A stretch of 64,000 nucleotides of DNA from Geitlerinema sp. BBD 1991-9 (GTDB lineage Bacteria; Cyanobacteriota; Cyanobacteriia; Cyanobacteriales; Geitlerinemataceae). The DNA lies in NCBI GenBank assembly GCA_001657325.1, contig LWRO01000001.1:1-64000 (forward strand), given 5' to 3'. Positions 55,399 through 64,000 of this stretch are shown in pieces. Position 1 is the stretch's first letter. Each line of letters begins with the position of its first letter. Made by a program: the position numbers and the translations under genes. The notes beneath the pieces are model-generated. The model saw only the letters and a program-made list of their open reading frames with translations, ran no database searches and was not told the origin of the DNA.

Positions 55399-55581
55399 GC
55401 TTGGGCTTTTCCGGATCGGCAGTCTCCAGATTGGCATCTTATACTGACAGTAACATTTGTCCCTGCGCTCGATGGAAGCAATATTTTGTCGAGCGCACTC
55501 GTTCGATCGAACCCGATTCGATGGATGACTTCTCAATATTGGGTGCGAACCGTTTGCTTCTAATGTCGTTCGATCGTAACT

Positions 55582-56622
55582 ATGGCTAACTTCAAGCACC
55601 TCAAAAAGCTCGATGCCGTTCGCGGATTCGCTGCATTTTACGTTCTCCTCCATCATTGGAGTACTCAATGGACGTTTATCCCGCCTATTTGGCGAAAAGC
55701 ACTACTTTCTTTCGGTCAAGAAGCCGTGATGGTGTTTTTTGTGATGAGCGGATTCGTGATTTATTTGTCCTGTGCTAACAAAGAAAATTTAACGTTTCGC
55801 TATTACTTTATTCGTCGGTTTCGCCGAATTTATTTTCCGTTCTTTTGCGCGCTCTTACTTTCGAGTCTTATCTTTTTAATCAACAATCAATTTCTGCAAA
55901 AATTTTCTTGGAAGCAAACCTTTGGCAATCTTGCTATGCTGCAAGATATTGCCTATCTCAAGCCAGGAACTTGGTTCGATCCGTTTTTAGGAAATGTTTC
56001 GCTTTGGAGCCTCAGTTATGAGTGGTGGTTTTATATGATTTTCATCGGGATTTATTATGTTTTGGCTAAAGCTAGTCGTCGAATTTATATTGTTTTAGTG
56101 GCTTCAGTTCTTGCTTATTTGAGCTACATTCAGTTTCCCAATCAAGCTTCTCTCATTTTATCGTATTTTATTATTTGGTGGTGTGGAGTTGAAGCTGCTC
56201 GGATTTTTGTCGAACGAAAACGTTATACATTTCGGAGTTTACAGCCCATTATTGTATCCTTGCTTTTAATGTGTGGCTTAACTTTCGCACCCGTTTTGTC
56301 TGGTGAAGATCTACAGCCTGGAATTTACCCGTTTTTAGTTTTTCGTCATTTTGTTGTTGTTTTAGCATTGATTTTGTTTGCATGGTTTTGGTATCGCCAT
56401 CAATTTATTGGCTTCGATCGAATCTTTGGTAGCTTTGCAATTTTTGCTCCCATTTCTTATGCGATATACGTTTTCCATTATCCGATCTTAATCCAACTTA
56501 AATTAAGTTCCTACATACCCAATTATTGGGTTGAAACAACACTCAAACTCATTTTGCTTTTTGGATTGTCTTATCTCGTAGAAATTAAATTACAACCGGT
56601 TGTCAATCGCTGGTTGAAATAG
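55582..56622 (+). CDS. Acyltransferase family 3 membrane protein
   Basis: A 346-residue acyltransferase_3 protein with about ten TM segments. The N-terminus shows LDAVRGFAAFYVLLHHW, with the RG and H positions typical of the family, and VFFVMSGFVIYLS follows near 52. Members O-acylate sugars in exopolysaccharides, lipopolysaccharide or antibiotics. It is followed at 10 bp by a polysaccharide-deacetylase-like gene, so the pair may modify a surface polysaccharide. Its base composition is clearly AT-rich, unlike flanking genes, suggesting transfer. Confidence 0.88.
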   Translation: MANFKHLKKLDAVRGFAAFYVLLHHWSTQWTFIPPIWRKALLSFGQEAVMVFFVMSGFVIYLSCANKENLTFRYYFIRRFRRIYFPFFCALLLSSLIFLINNQFLQKFSWKQTFGNLAMLQDIAYLKPGTWFDPFLGNVSLWSLSYEWWFYMIFIGIYYVLAKASRRIYIVLVASVLAYLSYIQFPNQASLILSYFIIWWCGVEAARIFVERKRYTFRSLQPIIVSLLLMCGLTFAPVLSGEDLQPGIYPFLVFRHFVVVLALILFAWFWYRHQFIGFDRIFGSFAIFAPISYAIYVFHYPILIQLKLSSYIPNYWVETTLKLILLFGLSYLVEIKLQPVVNRWLK

Positions 56623-56631
56623 TCTGTCCCT

Positions 56632-57498
56632 ATGAAACTTCGCCGTCGCTGGATTCGTACCTTATTACTAATATTTGGGTTTGCGCTCGCGATCTATGTC
56701 GTTCTCGATTCTCTAGCTTTTAAAGTCCCAATTTTTGGATTTCACAGCATCTTCGATCGACGCACGCCCGACGAACTCCCCTCCCGCGCTCCTTACCTCG
56801 ATTATGCCGTACAAGACTTGGAAACTGTTTTAACGACATTAATTCGAGGTGATTATTGGTTTCTCGACTCCAACGATTTTCACGACTACTTTCTCACTCG
56901 ATCCCGAACGATTCCCCCAGCACGAATCGGTCAAAAACCCGTGATGCTGACGTTTGATGACGGATATGAAAATGTTCGTGCATATGTTTTACCGCTGTTA
57001 GAAAAATTCGAGCGACAGTACGATATCAAAATTCCGATCGTTCTCTTTCTCAATCCTGCTTTTTTTGACAAGAACAATCCTAAGCGCCCTCAAAAATATC
57101 TCACCTGTGAAGGCGTTCGAGAAGGATTGACTGCTGGATTTTATGACGTTCAATCAGCGGGTTTCCAACACGTCAATTTGACTCAACTCAACGAACGCGA
57201 CATCGAATTTGATATTGCCGAAGCACGACAGAAGCTTCAAGAATGCGTGCGCGGGTTAGACCATAGCGAAGATGTCGCCCGTCACTTTGCTTATCCCTAC
57301 AACCGAGTGAACGGATCGATCGAACGCCTCGTCAAGCAATATCACGAATCCGCTTATCGCTACGACGATCGAATGCAGATGTTGGGATGGACGCAACGGC
57401 CGTATCGCATTTCACGCCTGGGAATTCAGCGAAACGATTCACCGCAACGATTGCTTCGTCTCGCTCGCCGCGCATCAACACTTCCCAAATCCTTTTGA
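56632..57498 (+). CDS. Polysaccharide deacetylase-like (NodB) protein, metal site altered
   Basis: A 288-residue protein with an N-terminal TM or signal anchor (about 10-27: LLLIFGFALAIYVVLDSL) and a NodB domain. The first motif is intact (VMLTFDDGYEN near 105). The second reads SAGFQHVNL where active enzymes have SHGxxHxxL, so the first of the two metal-binding His residues is Ala. A later motif, HFAYPYNRVNG, is present. Activity is therefore doubtful; it may bind or have changed chemistry. It is probably co-transcribed with the acyltransferase 10 bp upstream. Convergent with sigF. Confidence 0.82.
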   Translation: MKLRRRWIRTLLLIFGFALAIYVVLDSLAFKVPIFGFHSIFDRRTPDELPSRAPYLDYAVQDLETVLTTLIRGDYWFLDSNDFHDYFLTRSRTIPPARIGQKPVMLTFDDGYENVRAYVLPLLEKFERQYDIKIPIVLFLNPAFFDKNNPKRPQKYLTCEGVREGLTAGFYDVQSAGFQHVNLTQLNERDIEFDIAEARQKLQECVRGLDHSEDVARHFAYPYNRVNGSIERLVKQYHESAYRYDDRMQMLGWTQRPYRISRLGIQRNDSPQRLLRLARRASTLPKSF

Positions 57499-57520
57499 CC
57501 CGCCTGACGACAAACAAAAG

Positions 57521-57562
57521 CCCTCGCAACACGCCCGTCTTGAAGGGCCGATTTTGCGAGGG
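57521..57562. terminator. Hairpin between convergent genes
   Basis: CCCTCGCAA (57521-57529) and TTGCGAGGG (57554-57562) are perfect 9-bp complements; GCCC and GGGC can pair inside. Located between the NodB-like gene and the end of sigF, it may stop transcription from the left. No T-run. Confidence 0.5.
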
Positions 57563-57594
57563 ATCTCAACTGCCAAAGCAGCTATTGTCAAGTA

Positions 57595-57624
57595 CATTCA
57601 GAGTGCTGCCATTCAGAGTGCTGC
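57595..57624. repeat. 15-bp tandem repeat
   Basis: Two perfect copies of CATTCAGAGTGCTGC lie directly head to tail, just after the sigF stop codon. Confidence 0.85.
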
Positions 57625-57627
57625 GGG

Positions 57628-58401
57628 TTAATCACCGTCATTCATCAATCGTTGGAGTGCACTCAGTCCTTTCTTCACTCGCCGAGAAACGGTGACAGCG
57701 CTAATGCCTAAACGCTCAGCCGTTTCTTTTTGGGTGAGGTCGTGTAAAAACACGAATTCTAAAACCTTGCAAGTTCCGGCTTCGAGTTTCGCGAGGGCTT
57801 GTTGCAATAAGATTCGATCTTCTTGGGCGAGCTGGAAACTCCGGTATTTTCGATCGGGAACGGTTGCGCCCAAAGAAATTGCCTGTTCGTCGCCGTCGAG
57901 GACGGGGGCATCGAGACTCAATGGCGATCGGTTGTACCAACTGAGTTGAGCTTCCTGCCACTCGCCGAGGGAAATTCCCAGTTCGACGGCCATCTCGGTG
58001 TCAGTGGGCATTCGCCCGAGTTGGGCGTGCAGTTTTTGCGCCACTTTGTTCGCTTGGCGCTGTAGCGAGAGCCACTGACGGGGAATTTTCATCGAGGGGC
58101 TGCGATCTCGCAGGTAGTGTTGAATCTCGCCGCGAATGTAGGGCATTGCAAACGAACTAAAGGCGTTGCCTTTGGAGAGATCGAAGCGTTCGATCGCCCG
58201 AATCAGCCCCAAACATCCAACCTGTAGGAGATCGTCGTAAGACTCCCCGCACTGGTTCAACCAATGGTGGACTTCCTTACGAACGAGACCGATATTGAGT
58301 TGGACGAGTCGATTGCGGAGTTGGGTCGAGGGAGACCGCTGGTACTGGCACAGCAGCTCCAAGCTTTCGTTTTTTAGCTCCCTGGTTTCTCGAATAGTCA
58401 T
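57628..58401 (-). CDS. sigF: RNA polymerase sigma factor, group 3 (SigF type)
   Basis: A 257-residue sigma factor with regions 2, 3 and 4. Region 2 has DDLLQVGCLGLIRAIERFDLSKG and the -10 binding stretch FSSFAMPYIRGEIQHYLRD (60-105). Region 3 has GRMPTDTEMAVELGI, and region 4 has the helix-turn-helix LTQKETAERLGISAVTVSRRV near 220-245. The length and region 2 match cyanobacterial SigF, which in model strains directs pilus and surface-related genes. Its regulon here is not known. The ATG at 58401 is well placed. It faces the surface-polysaccharide pair tail to tail. Confidence 0.92.
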   Translation of the reverse strand: MTIRETRELKNESLELLCQYQRSPSTQLRNRLVQLNIGLVRKEVHHWLNQCGESYDDLLQVGCLGLIRAIERFDLSKGNAFSSFAMPYIRGEIQHYLRDRSPSMKIPRQWLSLQRQANKVAQKLHAQLGRMPTDTEMAVELGISLGEWQEAQLSWYNRSPLSLDAPVLDGDEQAISLGATVPDRKYRSFQLAQEDRILLQQALAKLEAGTCKVLEFVFLHDLTQKETAERLGISAVTVSRRVKKGLSALQRLMNDGD

Positions 58402-58633
58402 GGTGACATAGCGTGTAAGTCAAGCAAGTCCCAAAGTCTGCAGATGCTTTCCCAAACGCGACGGTATTAGGAGGTTGCAGAAAATCTGTTAATTCTAACA
58501 CCATCTCGATCGTATCACAGGAATTTATCTTGTCCAGCGATCGGAAATTGCTCGTTTCTGGGTCGTTCGACTGCGAGTATAGGCTTTAGATGTTTACAAT
58601 ACAACTAGATGTTACAAAATATTAAGTTTTAAG

Positions 58634-59401
58634 ATGCGACTGACTTATTTAGATAGCAATTCCTGGTCGATCGAGATTGCTGGTGTTAAGGTGCTGCTCG
58701 ACCCGTGGTTAGTGGGTTCGCTCGTTTTCGGCAATTTACCTTGGTTGTTCAAGGGAACGCGCCGCAAGTCGAGATCGATTCCGACCGATATCGATCTGAT
58801 TTTACTGTCCCAGGGTTTGGAAGATCACGCCCATCCACCGACCTTGGAACAACTCAATCGATCGTTACCCGTGGTGGGTTCGGCTAATGCAGCAAATGTC
58901 GTTGAAAAGCTCGGTTATACTGACGTAACGGCGTTGTCTCACCGTCAAATCTACACCTTCGGCGATCGATTGCAAATTCAAGCGGTTCCCGGTTCGCCCA
59001 TCGGCCCGACGACGGTTGAAAACGGCTACGTTCTCACGGACTTACAAACGGGAACCCGCCTGTACTACGAGCCTCACGGCTATCACGATGCGTTTCTCAA
59101 AGAGATCGGCTCGATCGATGTCGTCATCACACCGATCGTCAATCTCGAACTGCCTCTGGTCGGTGCGTTTATCAAAGGCCAGCAAAGCGCCCTGGAGGTG
59201 GTGAAGTGGTTGAAGCCGACGTATATTCTCCCCACTGCTGCTGGAGGCGATGTCGATTTTGAAGGGCTTTTAATCTCAATTCTCCGGGCTTCGGGAACCA
59301 CAGACACCTTCCGTACTTTACTCGCCCAAAACGACTTAAACACGGAAGTTATCGATCCGCCCCCTGGGGAACCGATCGAATTGGAGGTGAGGAGACGTTA
59401 A
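58634..59401 (+). CDS. MBL-fold metallo-hydrolase-like protein
   Basis: A 255-residue metallo-beta-lactamase-fold protein (UlaG-like). The usual HxHxDH motif is replaced by LLSQGLEDHAHPPTL near 55-70, so only the Asp-His and following His remain. This SQGLxDHAH form is, as I recall, shared by a plant and cyanobacterial subgroup, so the change is a family trait. A later His is in YYEPHGYHDAFL. Substrate unknown. No partner genes. Start at the ATG; an AT-rich promoter region precedes it. Confidence 0.82.
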   Translation: MRLTYLDSNSWSIEIAGVKVLLDPWLVGSLVFGNLPWLFKGTRRKSRSIPTDIDLILLSQGLEDHAHPPTLEQLNRSLPVVGSANAANVVEKLGYTDVTALSHRQIYTFGDRLQIQAVPGSPIGPTTVENGYVLTDLQTGTRLYYEPHGYHDAFLKEIGSIDVVITPIVNLELPLVGAFIKGQQSALEVVKWLKPTYILPTAAGGDVDFEGLLISILRASGTTDTFRTLLAQNDLNTEVIDPPPGEPIELEVRRR

Positions 59402-59445
59402 CCGCGAGCTGTTGCTCCCTTGTCTCCCCCTCGCGATTTACTGAT

Positions 59446-60903
59446 TTACTGTACGCGCCCGTTTCCGTACAGGGTTTTCTGCTCGGCGTACAGGGCTTTG
59501 AACTTACGTTGCTGGACGCTTCGATCGACGATCGGCTCGGGATAGTTGCAGACTGCTCGATCGGCCGGCAAAATGTCGTTCGTCACCAAGTCCTTCGTGT
59601 CGAGGGAGCTTAACTCGGGTAACCACCGACGGATGTAGTCCGCTTCGGGGTCGTACTTTTTGGACTGACTCACGGGGTTGAAAATTCGCAAGGGTTTGGG
59701 GTCCATGCCACTTGAGGCACTCCATTGCCAACCACCGTTATTGGAAGACAAATCGCCATCGATGAGTTTTTGCATGAAGTACTGCTCGCCCCACTGCCAA
59801 TTGATAATGAGATCCTTGGCCAAAAAACTCGCAACGATCATGCGGCAGCGATTGTGCATCCATCCCGTTTCGTTGAGCTGGCGCATGGCCGCGTCGACGA
59901 TCGGGTATCCCGTTCGCCCTTCACGCCAGGCTTGGAAAAAGTTCTCGTCGTTATCCCAGGGGAAGTTCAACCACGGGTTACGGTACGGCCCGTCCGCGAG
60001 TTCGGGGAAAAAGTACATCACCGTTTGATAGAACTCGCGCCAAGCTAACTCTTGCTGCCAGGTGTAAACGCTGTCGCGTGCTTCGTCACTGCGACACCGC
60101 TCCCAGGTGTTCTCGCCGGCTTGCCAAACGCGGCGAATGCCGATCGCGCCGAATTTCAAGGCAGGACTGAGACAGGAGGTTCCATCGAGACTGGGAAAGT
60201 GACGCTGTTCTTGATAGTCAAACAACGTTCGATCGCAAAATGTTTCGAGTCGAGCCAGGGCGGCATCTTCTCCCGGCTCCAAGACAAACGGCCGATCCCA
60301 CACAAAACCTAAATCTTTTGCACTCGGGAGCGCAATTTCTCCAACGGTTTCTGCTGCTGCTCGCTCGTCTTCCGTCAGCCCTTGCAAGTGATTCGGTGTT
60401 TTCACTGGGCTGGCTTTTGGCTGGCGAATCCAGTTTTTCCAAAAGGGTGTATAGACTGTATAAGGCTTGATGGTACTCGAACCGGTCAGCACTTCTCCTG
60501 GCGGGTGTAGCAGTTGATCCCAAAACGTTTGAATTTCAATGCCTTGCTCTTTTAAGGCATTTGAAACAGCCCGATCTCGCTGTTGGGCGTAGGGTTCGAC
60601 ATCTCGGTTCCAATACACGGCCGTTACATCGAGATGTCGAGCGAGTTGGGGAATAATACGTTCGGGTTTTCCCTGTAAAACCAACAAGTCGCTGCCGGCA
60701 AAGCGATAGGCGCTCTGTAGCTCTTGCAAGCAACCTATCATGTAAGCCACCCGAGCCGGTGCCACGTCATTACCCTGCAAAATATTCGGATCGAGACAAA
60801 ACACTCCCACAATTTTTGAACTTCGATCGAACGCGCGGGCTAAACCGAAATTATCAGAAATGCGTAAGTCTCGACGATGCCAAAAAAGTATCGAATCGAT
60901 CAT
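59446..60903 (-). CDS. phr: Deoxyribodipyrimidine photolyase, class I
   Basis: A 485-residue DNA photolyase that repairs cyclobutane pyrimidine dimers with light. The N-terminal alpha/beta antenna domain (1-170) starts [14 protein letters not shown]. The C-terminal FAD domain shows [11 protein letters not shown] near 285, [15 protein letters not shown] near 335, [15 protein letters not shown] near 350 and [12 protein letters not shown] near 400. These are typical of class I CPD photolyases rather than cryptochrome-DASH. The length fits. The ATG at 60903 is the only reasonable start. Confidence 0.95.
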   Translation of the reverse strand: MIDSILFWHRRDLRISDNFGLARAFDRSSKIVGVFCLDPNILQGNDVAPARVAYMIGCLQELQSAYRFAGSDLLVLQGKPERIIPQLARHLDVTAVYWNRDVEPYAQQRDRAVSNALKEQGIEIQTFWDQLLHPPGEVLTGSSTIKPYTVYTPFWKNWIRQPKASPVKTPNHLQGLTEDERAAAETVGEIALPSAKDLGFVWDRPFVLEPGEDAALARLETFCDRTLFDYQEQRHFPSLDGTSCLSPALKFGAIGIRRVWQAGENTWERCRSDEARDSVYTWQQELAWREFYQTVMYFFPELADGPYRNPWLNFPWDNDENFFQAWREGRTGYPIVDAAMRQLNETGWMHNRCRMIVASFLAKDLIINWQWGEQYFMQKLIDGDLSSNNGGWQWSASSGMDPKPLRIFNPVSQSKKYDPEADYIRRWLPELSSLDTKDLVTNDILPADRAVCNYPEPIVDRSVQQRKFKALYAEQKTLYGNGRVQ

Positions 60904-61475
60904 GTTGGGATAAACAAAGAGACTTGACTGCCATGTTTGAGAGCAATCAAAACTATATCGTTTTTTTATATTAACAGATTCTAAGATTTTTATTCGCTCG
61001 TAAATATACGGAATTTATTATTAAGATTCCTATCGAGTCTTGCGGCTTAATACTGATATTTGAGTCTGTCGTTTTTCAAACTTCTGTAAGTATTGATGTA
61101 TCCGCCGATCCGATGCTCGTACATTGCCGAAATTCCAGCTGTACTACTGTGTAGGACAATTATCGTAAAACCTTTGTTACATCAGGTGTTGGGGCCTTTG
61201 AGATTGAGAGTCTCGATCGACTCTAACATTCTTATCCATTCGGCTATATCATATCAAGTTCACTTGAACTAAACAGTTGAGAGCGAGTTAAAAGCACCAA
61301 CTCCCGTTCAAAATTAAAGGAGGTGGAGTAGACCGAATTCAGTTCGCATTTTGTTGTTATTCTAACAGATCGAATGAAATTTTAGTAGACCAGATAGATC
61401 TCTAGGCAAACGTTCTTCAATTGCCATGATACGAGCGTTAAAAATGTTACTCGGAACCGGAAACGATCTCAACAA
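60904..61475. other. AT-rich intergenic region
   Basis: 572 bp between the photolyase start and the NUDIX stop (both minus strand). A short hairpin (AGAGTC, 6-nt loop TCGATC, GACTCT) lies at 61207-61224. No gene seen. Confidence 0.5.
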
Positions 61476-62060
61476 TCAGCTGTTGAAAGCGCCCGATTGA
61501 CTACCCACAGATCTCGTTAAAAACGGCTTGGCCAAGAAAAAGCTTGAAATCGACTTGGCATCGACGGGTTCTCCCTCTAAAATTGCAGTTTCTAGCTCCT
61601 CTGGTGTCATCAAAACGACCTCGATATCCTCGTCTTCATCTTGATGTGGGGGAATCTCGAGCTTTTCCAAACCCAGTGCTAAAAACGCATAGATAATCTC
61701 GTCTGAATAGCCGGGTGCGAGGGGAAATTGGCCTAACTTCTGCCAACTCGTCGCGCGATACCCTGTTTCTTCCTCAATTTCCCGACGAATCGTTTCTTCT
61801 GGCGTTTCGTTGGTTTCCAAAGTTCCAGCAGGAAACTCCCAAAGTCGACCACAAGTAGCAAAGCGGTACTGACGGAGCAACACGAGTTTTCTATCCAGTG
61901 TGACTGGAACCGCTAGCGCGCCCCCGGGATGACGAATGCACTCCCAATCTCCCTCGACTCCATTCGGGAGACGTAGGCGATTCACCTCAAAATTGAACTT
62001 ACGACCCGAAAAAAACAGGCGTTGTTGGAGAATTTGTGGAAGTTCTTGACCGAGCGACAT
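61476..62060 (-). CDS. NUDIX hydrolase (ADP-ribose pyrophosphatase-like)
   Basis: A 194-residue NUDIX protein. The full NUDIX box Gx5Ex7REUxEExGU is seen from GTLETNETPEET through REIEEETGY near 85-105, so the enzyme should be active. The region before it (VTLDRKLVLLRQYRFATCGRLWEFPAGTLE) is characteristic of the ADP-ribose pyrophosphatase group. The probable reaction is hydrolysis of a nucleoside diphosphate linked to a sugar. It lies 37 bp after folK on the same strand and is the last gene of that operon. Confidence 0.9.
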   Translation of the reverse strand: MSLGQELPQILQQRLFFSGRKFNFEVNRLRLPNGVEGDWECIRHPGGALAVPVTLDRKLVLLRQYRFATCGRLWEFPAGTLETNETPEETIRREIEEETGYRATSWQKLGQFPLAPGYSDEIIYAFLALGLEKLEIPPHQDEDEDIEVVLMTPEELETAILEGEPVDAKSISSFFLAKPFLTRSVGSQSGAFNS

Positions 62061-62097
62061 CTGAATTTCTCTACTGACACTGCAAACGCGACGCTAG

Positions 62098-62577
62098 CTA
62101 TAAGGGGCGCACGTCGGAACAGTTTACCGCTTTCAGCAATCGCGAGACAGATTGACCCGATACCGGATCGATCCAATTGGGGGCGATATCCGCCAGGGGA
62201 ACGAGAACGAAGGCACGTTCTCGCAGTCGAGGGTGGGGAACTTGCAACGTTGGCGTATCGACAACGCAATCGCCGTAGAACACCAAATCTAAATCGAGGG
62301 TTCGAGGCCCCCAGCGCTCCCGACGAACTCGATCGAACCTTAACTCGACTTGCAAGAGCGTTTCGAGCAGTTCCTCTGGAGATCGACTCACCCAGGCGAC
62401 GATGCAACCGTTAAGATAGTCTGGCTGTGGCGGCCCGACCGGTTTCGTGCGATACCACCTCGATTGCGATATTATCGCAATATCGGGCATTTGAGAGAGC
62501 ATTTCGATCGCACCGTCTAATATTGCTCGGGAATTTCCCAAATTACTCCCCAACGCGATCGCGACTCGTTCTCCCAT
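62098..62577 (-). CDS. folK: 2-amino-4-hydroxy-6-hydroxymethyldihydropteridine pyrophosphokinase
   Basis: A 159-residue HPPK that pyrophosphorylates 6-hydroxymethyl-dihydropterin in folate synthesis. The opening VAIALGSNLGNSRAIL is the family start; RWYRTKPVG near 42, E.RFDRVRRERWGPRTLDLDL near 78-98 (with the DLDL metal motif) and VPHPRLRERAFVLVPLADI near 115-133 are all present. The ATG at 62577 overlaps the stop codon of the ABC permease by one base (TGATG), so translation is coupled; the TTG one codon earlier is unlikely. Confidence 0.95.
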   Translation of the reverse strand: MGERVAIALGSNLGNSRAILDGAIEMLSQMPDIAIISQSRWYRTKPVGPPQPDYLNGCIVAWVSRSPEELLETLLQVELRFDRVRRERWGPRTLDLDLVFYGDCVVDTPTLQVPHPRLRERAFVLVPLADIAPNWIDPVSGQSVSRLLKAVNCSDVRPL

Positions 62578-63440
62578 CAACCTTTCACCGCCCCTGCTGT
62601 CAGACCTTGGACGATTTTACGCTGGAAAAACAAGACCAACAGCACTAACGGAACCGTTCCTAAGACCGTAGCTGCTGCAATCGTTCCATAGGGAATCTCG
62701 AAAATGGACGATCCACCTAATTGCGCTGCGGCTACAGGAAGCGTTTTCATCTCTTCGACTGTAATGAAGGTCAACGCAAAAATAAACTCGTTCCAGGCAA
62801 AAATAAACGCCAAAATTCCGGTTGTGACCAGTGCGGGTAGCGTCATCGGTAATACGATTTTCATCAACATGGCAATCGTTCCATAACCATCCACCTTCGC
62901 AGAGTCTTCTAAGTCTTTGGGGAGCTGCTGAAAGAAGCTTCGCATCACCAAAATAGTTAGGGGTAAATTAATTGCAGTATAGGGAATAATTAATGCCAAA
63001 TAGTTGTTACCGATCCCCAATGCTTTGACAATCTCCAACAATCCCAAAAACAGCAAAATATAGGGAAACAAAGTAATGACTAAAACACCCGTCAAAATAA
63101 GTTGTTCTCCTGGAAGTCGCAGGCGAGCCAGAGCATAAGCGGCAGGAGCGCCAAATCCCAAACACAGCACGGTGGAGGTGAGAGCGACGAACGCGCTGTT
63201 AAACATATAGTTGAAAAACGGTCGCCGAGCGAACAGTTCGCTGTAGTGACTTAATGTTAATTGGTCGAAGCCAGGCAGGTAGACGTTGGGAATGGCAACG
63301 ATCGACTCGTTGGTTTTGATCGACGTTAAAAACTGCCAAACGATCGGCCCCAAGCTAAATGCGATAACGAGAAACACGGAGAGGGGAATAATTGAATTTC
63401 TCCAAGATAAATTATTTTTCTTTGCTCGATCTTTAGTCAT
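62577..63440 (-). CDS. Sugar ABC transporter permease, MalG type
   Basis: A 287-residue inner-membrane permease with six TM segments. The coupling EAA loop is recognised as EDSAKVDGYGTIAMLMKIVLP near 195-215. The protein fits the MalG/CUT1 group (carbohydrate uptake). Its partner permease lies 65 bp upstream and runs off the window; a binding protein probably lies further on. In cyanobacteria such pairs import glucosylglycerol, trehalose or sucrose; the substrate cannot be decided here. The stop overlaps the folK start. Confidence 0.9.
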   Translation of the reverse strand: MTKDRAKKNNLSWRNSIIPLSVFLVIAFSLGPIVWQFLTSIKTNESIVAIPNVYLPGFDQLTLSHYSELFARRPFFNYMFNSAFVALTSTVLCLGFGAPAAYALARLRLPGEQLILTGVLVITLFPYILLFLGLLEIVKALGIGNNYLALIIPYTAINLPLTILVMRSFFQQLPKDLEDSAKVDGYGTIAMLMKIVLPMTLPALVTTGILAFIFAWNEFIFALTFITVEEMKTLPVAAAQLGGSSIFEIPYGTIAAATVLGTVPLVLLVLFFQRKIVQGLTAGAVKG

Positions 63441-63505
63441 TACACTTTAATCTCAAAAACTTAAATTTCAAAACATCACAAGGACTGTTTTTATGGTGCA
63501 AAATC

Positions 63506-64000
63506 TTAAGGGTTTTCACCTGCTGACTCCCTCACTTTTTCCAAGGCATAAAAAGCTAGAGCAACGACAGCAATCAGAATAATAAACGTCACAACGACCA
63601 ATGCCGCACCATAACCGAAATCGAGATAGCGACGAACGGTGTCGTAAATATAGAGAGAAACCATTTCCGTTGCACCAGCCGGCCCCCCTCCTGTCATAAC
63701 TTGTATTAAATCGAATACACCGAACGATTGTGCGAAACGAAACAACGATGCAATTAAAATTTGTGGCATTAATAGGGGCAGTGTGATTTGACGAAAGCTT
63801 TGCCAAGGTGTTGCTCCTTCAATGGCATGCGCTTCGTAAAGATCCTGTGGAATAGATTGCAATCCTGCCAATAGCAAGATACTGACAAAGGAAGTCGTTT
63901 TCCAGACATCTGCCGTAATCACAGAAACCATTGCTAATGTGGGATTGCCCAACCAATTAATGCCCGTTTGAATGATGCCCAAGCGCATCAAAATATCGTT
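63506..64000 (-). CDS. Sugar ABC transporter permease, MalF type, partial
   Basis: The C-terminal part (about 165 residues) of a permease whose 5' end lies beyond the right edge; the frame stays open to base 64000 (NDILMRLGII). TM helices and the EAA loop (LYEAHAIEGATPWQSFRQITLP) are visible, and the MTGGGPAGATE stretch is typical of CUT1 MalF-type subunits. It forms the heterodimeric pore with the MalG-type permease 65 bp downstream. Confidence 0.9.
   Translation of the reverse strand, partial: NDILMRLGIIQTGINWLGNPTLAMVSVITADVWKTTSFVSILLLAGLQSIPQDLYEAHAIEGATPWQSFRQITLPLLMPQILIASLFRFAQSFGVFDLIQVMTGGGPAGATEMVSLYIYDTVRRYLDFGYGAALVVVTFIILIAVVALAFYALEKVRESAGENP

Noticed and set aside
61207-61224. 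Short hairpin as the photolyase terminator or an RNA gene
   Set aside because: It is upstream of the photolyase start, the stem is only 6 bp and no T-run follows.

Overview
The window is cyanobacterial chromosome. Several gene types point that way: a group 3 sigma factor of the SigF type, a PatA/PATAN-type response regulator, DUF928, CHASE2 and CHAT/TPR proteins, a DUF3536-type GH57 enzyme, an AAA-like/WD40 giant and a GAF domain with cyanobacteriochrome motifs. The DNA is also saturated with CGATCG palindromes, a relative of the HIP1 octamer. Gene content suggests a large-genome, probably filamentous, form; genus cannot be fixed from the sequence alone. No rRNA, tRNA or CRISPR array was recognised.

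Left edge (1-5.5 kb): an unrecognised protein cut by the window edge, its upstream radical SAM partner, then an AAA-like ATPase fused to 14 WD40 repeats. 5.8-16.7 kb: a SulP anion transporter and two large surface or secreted proteins, one with pectate-lyase-like folds and one of about 2,100 residues. The giant combines choice-of-anchor I, lamin-tail, 5'-nucleotidase, nuclease and RTX parts, and a three-repeat Pho-box-like element lies in its upstream region. It reads as a single-polypeptide phosphate scavenger.

17-33 kb: NAD(P)HX repair (nnr) and a PatA-like regulator. A signalling neighbourhood follows: TPR-CHAT protein, a recently inserted IS with TIRs and target duplication, DUF928 protein, and three CHASE2 receptors in a row with outputs GGDEF, adenylate cyclase and GGDEF. 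33-41 kb: acetyl-CoA synthetase, a 1.3 kb AT-rich gene-poor stretch with a MITE-like element, and a GAF-(PAS)8-GAF-GGDEF giant whose first GAF carries both DXCF and Cys-His motifs.

41-50 kb: a likely EACC1-like/metacaspase conflict module whose caspase gene is frameshifted at a CGAT repeat, a GT39-like membrane glycosyltransferase, an atypical acyl-CoA dehydrogenase-like protein, a GT4 glycosyltransferase, and a DUF779/aldehyde dehydrogenase pair. Two copies of an apparently undescribed intergenic repeat flank this segment. 50-64 kb: EcfT, Ca2+/H+ exchanger, GH57 enzyme, acyltransferase plus NodB-type protein, SigF, an MBL-fold protein, photolyase, and a convergently arranged operon of sugar ABC permeases, folK and a NUDIX hydrolase running in from the right edge.
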